64,000 nt of DNA from Termitomyces sp. T153 (taxonomy: Eukaryota; Basidiomycota; Agaricomycetes; Agaricales; Lyophyllaceae): assembly GCA_018296165.2 (NCBI GenBank), contig JACKQL020000002.1, positions 744,001 through 808,000 on the forward strand, given 5' to 3'. Within the stretch, counting starts at the first letter, position 1. Each line of letters begins with the position of its first letter. The notes beneath the pieces were generated by a model. That model had not been told where the DNA came from, did no database searches, and saw nothing but the letters and a program-made list of their open reading frames with translations. Both the position numbers and the translations under genes were made by a program. Of the stretch, positions 58,179-64,000 are shown one piece after another.

Positions 58179-59606
58179 ATCACTACAGAAGGTAAGAATT
58201 CCTCCTTGAGCCTACCTCTTTGAGACTCATCCCATACAAAAGCCTCATTGTGCAGCATCATTAGATGATGCACTGCCTTCATCTCCTCTGGCCACAAGAA
58301 ACCATCATCATGTACTTGGTCAATGATTTCCTTGCACTCAGCAGTATACCTTCTTGTGAGTTTGAAATCAGGTGAATTTGGGTCCAGCTGTGGCATGTCT
58401 GCTAGTGGATCTCCAGTGATGCACCTTCCAAGTCTAAACTCAGGAGAGGTTCCTAGTACAGGTTTCACCTTTCTAGCAACAGGTTTGTATTTCTTAGAAA
58501 TACTTGTGCAATTTCTCCCACACCTCCTTCTAACTCTAGGCTTTCCTGCTGTACTAAGATCTCCTCCAACTTCTCTGGTATCTGACACAGCTGCCCATTT
58601 TGATAGGCTGCTAATGTCTTCTCATTTCTTCCTCCAACATCTCTCTCTGCAGCAGCAAAGGCCTGCAGATACACATCTCTCAACTCCTGGTTCTTGAATC
58701 CACTATTGTTTATAGTGTATTCAGTCACCACTACTTCCCCATTCTCCTTTTCTCCAAACATCACTGCTACCTCTCCCTGATCACTGACCAGATCATTGAG
58801 ATTTAAAATTCTGGATCACAATCTCCCACAACACCTACATTTGGCACCTTTCCTCTTTGAAGAGTGGGCAGGGCTGTCCAGCAACCAGTATTAGGATCTC
58901 TGATAGTTGCAATAGCACTGCCATCTTGAAGATTTTGTATGTTGCTTTCTGTCAGGATGACCCAGCAAGACAGTATAAGCTGGCTTGACAAAGATATGCA
59001 CTTGTAGATCAATAGTGAAGCCTCTAGCAAAGGTAAATGGAATATTTTGTGCTAGAACCAATTGATTCATTTACTTGACTATTGGCACTCTCCATTCTTA
59101 AGTATTTGTCTGGATCCCAATCCCAGGTCAATCCTAAATGTAGTGCCTCACCTAGTGCCATACAGACTATTTGAGAACCACTATCTAGAATTGTCTCCAC
59201 CTGCCCCCTCTGATTGACAATGGGGTTCAAGGATCTCAACACTTGCAAATCTCTAGCCACATACACCACTACTGGCTTTTCTCCTGGAGGGATAGTTTCC
59301 AAAGTAAGTGGCCACACAATCCTGATGCACTACCACCCTAGTAGGCAATTCAACCTGTGTCCCATCTGCAATGAAGTATGTTGCAACTGGTAGATCATTG
59401 ACATCTACTTGTCTCAACTGTCCTCTTGCTATGGCAGACTGGTTTTGAACTGCTGCTTTTGGGATATTAGAATCCCTAGACTTAGTCCCTGATTTGAGAG
59501 TCAACTTCTGTATCATTGCTTCTCTCAGTTCTGGAGACATATCTAACAGTTCTTTTGTATTGAAAGGCACTGAGGCCTCCCAAAGCTTATCAATAGTCCT
59601 ATCCAA
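58179..59606 (-). pseudogene. Gypsy protease region and start of RT linker
   Basis: A segment at 59606-59250 (FNTKELLDMSPELREAMIQK) precedes the aspartic protease with VETILDSGSQIVCMALGEAL (59200-59140), in which DSG is the active-site triplet. The linker at 58588-58190 contains FVWDESQRGRLKEEFLPSVV, the usual lead-in to RT. Here the frame meets the inserted LTR; across it the text continues with PEIPHTLWVSKNIPIAPG at 57070. Confidence 0.75.
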
Positions 59607-60130
59607 CTCTCTCTTTGTTCCTTAAAGAGAACTTTCAACAGTGGTCTGCACTGGCAAATCTGCTTTCTCATTGAGGGCTGGAACCTTCTTAAAAGGTAGA
59701 TCCAGTTTTGGTGCAACTTTAGGTGGGATCACCAAAGTTAGCTTTTCTTTCCAGGTTTCAGGGGTTCTCTGGCAATGAGAATACTCCTGGATGAGATGCC
59801 TCTTTCCTAATTGCCTTCATTGAGTCATTCAAAAATTCTTAGAGGAAGCTTTCTGTCCTTCAGGACCAGCTGTGTTCCTTGTGTTGACCAACACCCATTT
59901 TATTGAAACCTTTCTTCAAGTCCCCCAAGCAGTGTGACTCCTTATATTGAATGCACTCTAGGATGTTATCCCTTGTGTCTCTAGCAGAGTTTACATAGGT
60001 AGAGTAAGTGACTGTCTCTGGAGGGTCATCTTCTGGCCATCCAAAGTACATGCTCACTTGCTTATCATGTACCTGCACTAGTCTAGCATGAAAAGATATA
60101 CCAGCAGGAGCCCTAGGTAAAGGAGCACCA

Positions 60131-60436
60131 TTAGGTAGTCTGGCCCTCCCTTTCAACAAGATGATCCATCCTTTTGGTACATCTGCCTTGAACTTCACAC
60201 TCTGAGATTCTATGTCCAGTTTGCCAACAATAGAAGCAAGTAACACCATTTCTCCCAGATGTTGGAAATGAAGGAGGCCCCTCTGCTCTTATACCCTGGT
60301 TCTCTTTGGTATTCAAAAAGGTATTGTGCATGTCCAACTGACCAGCTTGCAAGGCTTGCATGGCACTCTGGATGCTCCCCATCTGTTTCCCAATAATAAT
60401 CACATCATCTTGTAGATGAACCATTTTCTCTTCCAC
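60131..60436 (-). pseudogene. Gypsy nucleocapsid zinc knuckle
   Basis: Contains CFYCWQTGHRISECEVQGRC, which includes C-x2-C-x4-H-x4-C, the CCHC knuckle of Gag that binds RNA. A helical stretch (VHLQDDVIIIGKQMGSIQSA) precedes it. The frame continues in a neighbouring ORF to 59860. Confidence 0.75.
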
Positions 60437-60457
60437 TTCCTCCTCCTTGTTGTTCCC

Positions 60458-61400
60458 TTAACTAGTCTCCACTTTCTCCACTCTCTCCTCTCTAGGGCTC
60501 CTTACAGTAGCACCATCTATTAAGGTCCCCACTACTGTCAGCACTTCTGATAGGTCATACTTGTTGTCCTTGTGCCTATTTCTAGCAGGGTCCTTGTAGT
60601 GGCTATATCTACTAATTAACCTTTCCTCAATTACATCTCTAAAAGCTGGTGTAAAGCATCCCAGAAATTTGTCTACTAGAGAACCATTCCCAGAGATTTT
60701 AGCCAACTTCTTAGCCTTAGCTCTAAACTTCCTTATGAGAGAGTGCATCTCTGTGGTATCACCCATGCTGAGCCTGGCATGCTCCCTACAGATCTGATCC
60801 AAATTTGCTAAACTGCCTGTATCATCAACTGCCTCTGGATATGACTCCTTGATCTCCTTCTCAAAGGTATCCCAAGTATGTTCATCTCCATAAGAATCAA
60901 AGCCTAGCCACTCTTGCTCAGTGTGAGCATCCACATATTCCAACATTTTCTTCTTCCTTTCTCTATCTCTCTGATTACCAGCATGCTCAAACAAAGATTT
61001 CATCCTTTGTAAAACCCACCAAACTTCAGAAGGTTCAGTGTGTTTAAACTTAGGTGCATCCCTGCTGTCAAGCAGTGGTAATTTATATCTAGTGTTTTGC
61101 TCCATGGTTCTGATCAGACTGAGTAACTCAGGAAATGGAGACAAAGGTTTGTTTGGATTGAAATTGGCTTTTCAGAATGAAGTTTTTGTTTTCTAAGCAC
61201 AATGTCAGGGTCAGGCAAGGGAGATACTGTGCCCTTGCTAGTAACATGAGTTTCTTTTTTCCTTGAGGTAAAAGAGTTTTGAACCTTTGGTTTAATAACC
61301 TTAGGTGTACTAGGCTAAGACCCAGGTAGAGCAAAACTAATGTTTCTTTTGGTGGATTTCTGTGAGAAAGTGAGTTTTGCATAACAAAGCCCCTTGCAGT
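60458..61400 (-). pseudogene. Gypsy gag (capsid part)
   Basis: The ORF 61144-60458 has 228 codons: MEQNTRYKLPLLDSRDAPKF, FEHAGNQRDRERKKKMLEYV, WLGFDSYGDEHTWDTFEKEI, LSMGDTTEMHSLIRKFRAKA and VDKFLGCFTPAFRDVIEERL. This is the retrotransposon capsid pattern. An N-terminal continuation in another frame (TSRKKETHVTSKGTVSPLPD ... RKQKLHSEKPISIQTN) lies at 61300-61150, so the original gag began further upstream and has a frameshift near 61145. Confidence 0.75.
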
Positions 61401-61419
61401 GGGCTCCAGATGATGCAAA

Positions 61420-62020
61420 ATGTAAATTTTAATGTTGTCAAATTGATCAGATCAACTAATCAAACTTTCAATTCACAGTTGTTTGAACAATCTCATGTAG
61501 AGTAGAGCAAATATTGATATTTTTATGATTTTATTTGATGTTTCAAATTGTCTTGTACAAATAAATGGGCTCAATATGTTAGGGGACTTCTATTTCCAAC
61601 CTCCACAACCTTTTCCAGTGTTTCTGCAGCTTGTTTGATGTCTTCAGGGCTCATTCCAGAACCTCAGAGATCTCCAAAGAACTGTGGAGTTCTCCATATT
61701 ACCTCATTGATCATTGTCCTAGGGTTAGAATTAGCTCCAGCCTGCTGTATAGTAGTTTCCACACCTCTGCCACCTGCTGATGTGCTGCACTGAGCAGCAG
61801 GGATCCTTAGACTTGTTCTCTTCAGATTCCCCTCTGCTAGGTGATTAGTTACTGATTGTATTGTCATCTACTCTGCTAATATACTTTGGATTTCCCTTTG
61901 CTAGTTGCATGACTCTGATCCACTGCTCCAGAGGTTGCCCTTTCTCCTAAAATTGGTCTGGAAGCCCCTCCTAGCTGCAAGGAACCTCTAAGCCACTATC
62001 TATTGCTTCCCCACCAGAAT
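61420..62020. other. AT-rich spacer between two divergent Gypsy elements
   Basis: The two elements face away from each other here, so their 5' LTRs and primer binding sites would be expected in this stretch. I could not define LTR ends. No coding support. Confidence 0.35.
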
Positions 62021-62481
62021 TGAGCACTATGGAGTTCTATGTCTCAGCTTGCCAACCCATATACATCCTTGGAGGCCCTGGCCCTGCAGGACAAAGCCTG
62101 GACTTGCCTGCTACACCTAGAAACTCAGGTATAGCTAACACAATCATCTCTCACTCATCATACAACCAAACTCTCTACTCTCCATCAAACCACAGATCTG
62201 ATCTCCCAATTGCTCCAGGCATTGCTTGAATGCCTAACTCCTACCTCTGCACTTCCTGCAATGGCAGAACCAGCCCTGCCTGTGTTGACACCCATCTCTG
62301 CAACTCCAGTGACCCTACAAACACAGATCCTGTGCTCCATGCTATCAGATGGATATGATAGTGCCTGCTCCAGTGGTGAACAATTCCTCCAATCCTGCCT
62401 CACCTACATCCACCTCAGTAGGGACACCTTTAACTCTGATGCATTAAAAATAGCCTGGGTACTATCATACATGAAGATGGG

Positions 62482-63261
62482 ATGTGCCTCCACTTATGTG
62501 TTATGAGTCTTCCATCACTCCAGAGGTGTGGGGAGTTTTCTGGACTGGGCCTCTTCAAGAAGGACTTCCATGTGGAGTTGTTCCCATTGGACCCCACCAA
62601 GACTGTGGCATTGACATTACATAACTGGGAGCAATATGGGCAAGGAAAATGCACACTGGATGAGTACATTGACTTTTTCCAAGCTCTGGTCAAGTAAGCC
62701 ACCTACCCCAACAGCCTTCAACTATGCCTCACCTTCTGGGACAGCCTGCACTCCACATTGGTGAAACACATTGACAATCTTGTGGAGGGTCACCTGGACA
62801 ATGAAAAGATTGCATTGTGGTATGAGGTTGCACAGGACTACTGGCAACTCATGGAGATTTGGAGAGAGCTCTGCCACCCACATTCCACAATGCACTCTGC
62901 TCCAATCACCAACCTCCACTACCCCATACCTGCTCATCCAAGACCCATCCTTACTCCAGCCACCCCCATGCTGTGCCCCCTGCTGCTGGGTACTCCCATG
63001 GACATGGACACAGCCAGGCAGCTCTGCTCCATGCTGCTGTTGTATCAGAAATGCCAGAAACTTGGGCACTTTGCATGGCATTGTCCCCTGAGCCTGGAGG
63101 TGCATCATCTCTTTGCAGCAGAACAGGAGGAACTCCTCCTGCAGCTGCTAGCCATGAAGGATGCTGCCACAGCTCTGTTGCCAGATGTGCCCACTCTGGA
63201 ATTGACCCCAGAGGAGACCAGCAAGTGTGTGGCACCCCTGGAGCTGGCAGAGGATTTTTAG
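62482..63261 (+). pseudogene. Gag of the plus-strand Gypsy element
   Basis: The capsid part reads FKKDFHVELFPLDPTKTVAL, TLHNWEQYGQGKCTLDEYID and FFQALVK, then a stop at 62695-62697. It continues in the frame 62758-63261 with ALWYEVAQDYWQLMEIWREL, TPMDMDTARQ and the zinc knuckle YQKCQKLGHFAWHCP. In the knuckle the first Cys is replaced by Tyr, which should abolish zinc binding. It ends with VPTLELTPEETSKCVAPLEL. Confidence 0.8.
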
Positions 63262-63599
63262 GAGAGCAACAGATGAGGTGTACACCTCCATTGCTGGGTA
63301 CTAACAGGTTCTCATGTCTGTTAATAGAAAATGAAATTACTTATTCCAATGCCCTTCATCCTAAGACAGAAGAACCTCAACACCCCCCTCTAGATGTACA
63401 AACACTAACTCCAGAGCCTCCACTGAGCTCCCCAACACCTCCAAGGGTCTGCTGACATGGCTCTGCCTGGGCATGCCAAATGCCCTGACAGTACATGATG
63501 GCATCCAGCCTGTCTGCCAACTCCCTGCACTTTGATGTAGAGATTGAAACAATGGACACTGATGCCTTCCTGTACAAGAACCTGAATTCTGGTTGCATT

Positions 63600-64000
63600 T
63601 ACCCTTCAAGTCTCTGATAGCTTCTTCAGTCTTCTTCATCAAGAAGATGGATGGCTCATTCTGATTGGTCCAGGATTATTGGGTTCTCAATGCCATGACA
63701 GTAAAGAACTGCTACCCCCTCCCCCTCATCTCTGAGCTCATTAACAACCTCCAGGAAACATGATACTTCACTAAACTGGATATCTGGTGGGGTTACAACA
63801 ATGTGCACATCCAGGAAGGAGATGAGTGGAAGGCCACCTTCCAGACCAACTGGGGATTGTTCAAACTGCTCGTTATGTTCTTTGACTCACCAACAGCCCC
63901 ACCATCTTCCAGACAATGATAAATGACATATTCTGGGACCTCATTGCAGATGGCATAGTATGTGTATATTTCAATGATATTTTCATCTACACCAAGATGC
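63600..64000 (+). pseudogene. Reverse transcriptase start of the plus-strand Gypsy element
   Basis: Plus-strand frames read FIKKMDGSF, VQDYWVLNAMTVKNCYPLPL, ISELINNLQET, stop, YFTKLDIWWGYNNVHIQEGD and EWKATFQTNWGLFKLLVMFF, then after a frameshift SPTIFQTMINDIFWDLIADG and VCVYFNDIFIYTKM. The catalytic box reads YFNDI where active elements have Y-x-DD, so the first Asp is lost. Truncated by the window end. Confidence 0.85.

Larger units (their letters stand above)
53940..61420 (-). mobile_element. Decayed Ty3/Gypsy element, minus strand, split by a solo LTR
   Basis: Reading from 61420 downward, the order gag (capsid) - CCHC zinc knuckle - protease - RT - RNase H - integrase identifies a Ty3/Gypsy element. 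Stops and frameshifts occur in most domains (for example around 56890-56960 and throughout integrase), so it cannot be active. CG dinucleotides are almost absent, typical of an old methylated copy. The pol frame is interrupted at 57081/58179 by a plus-strand solo LTR. I could not identify its own LTRs; the region 61420-62000 should contain the 5' one if it is present. Confidence 0.85.
62020..64000 (+). mobile_element. 5' part of a second Ty3/Gypsy element (plus strand), decayed
   Basis: Gag followed by the start of RT, running off the right edge. The gag zone begins around MEFYVSACQPIYILGGPGPA (62029) and the RT is visible from about 63610. CG is nearly absent, and stops break the frames. The gag type differs from that of the minus-strand element, so this is a different Gypsy family. 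Confidence 0.85.

Noticed and set aside
1..64000. A coordinated biosynthetic or defence gene cluster
   Set aside because: The genes are ordinary housekeeping or meiotic genes without shared pathway, and no biosynthetic, toxin or defence enzymes were seen.

Overview
The window is a stretch of a basidiomycete chromosome, most probably a mushroom-forming Agaricomycete. The evidence is short dense introns (about 45-60 nt, up to 16 in one gene), a DUF6533-type membrane protein gene, Ty3/Gypsy and Ty1/Copia LTR elements whose CpG sites have decayed, and housekeeping genes of fungal type. No prokaryotic signal, CRISPR array, rRNA or convincing tRNA gene was seen. Species cannot be assigned from the sequence alone.

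Layout. 1-6757 is nested transposon sequence: the 3' end of a C-rich Gypsy-type element, with polypurine tract and 3' LTR at 3987-5153, sits inside an older, CpG-poor Copia pol remnant that keeps its own 3' LTR at 6416-6757. The Gypsy internal region carries a spliced but broken ORF on the opposite strand. 7720-15069 is a gene-dense block: a 17-exon GH47 alpha-1,2-mannosidase (minus), a Chs7-type chitin synthase export chaperone (plus, divergent from it) and a mitochondrial-type phosphatidylserine decarboxylase (minus). 15070-32444 is a 17-kb gene-poor region with a single gene, a PHO85-type cyclin at 25344-26718, flanked by kilobase-scale tandem duplications and microsatellites. 32445-47914 is the second gene block: a Spo22/Zip4 meiosis protein, cullin-4, an orphan exon, TRAPPC6/Trs33, a GPALPP-motif protein and a DUF6533 protein. 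From about 48.7 kb to the end, CpG is almost absent. This part holds minisatellites, fragments of an unidentified repeated gene, a decayed minus-strand Gypsy element (gag-protease-RT-RNase H-integrase) split by a solo LTR with a perfect 5-bp target duplication, and the 5' part of a second, plus-strand Gypsy element running off the window.

How the genes relate. The genes do not form a single pathway cluster. Several act in the secretory or membrane system (GH47 N-glycan trimming, Chs7 export of chitin synthase, PSD1 phospholipid synthesis, TRAPP vesicle tethering); others serve the cell cycle, meiosis and ubiquitin ligation (cyclin, Spo22, CUL4). I read this as chance neighbourhood. Exon structures were worked out by hand from splice sites and frame. 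For the mannosidase, Chs7, PSD1, cyclin, CUL4, TRAPPC6 and GPALPP genes the exon lengths add up to a whole number of codons ending at the stated stop. The Spo22 and DUF6533 models are less complete. No clearly new biological system was found. The most informative oddities are the solo LTR, the CpG-decay contrast, the antisense spliced ORF in the Gypsy element, a GC-AG intron in the cyclin gene, and the duplicated gene desert around that gene.
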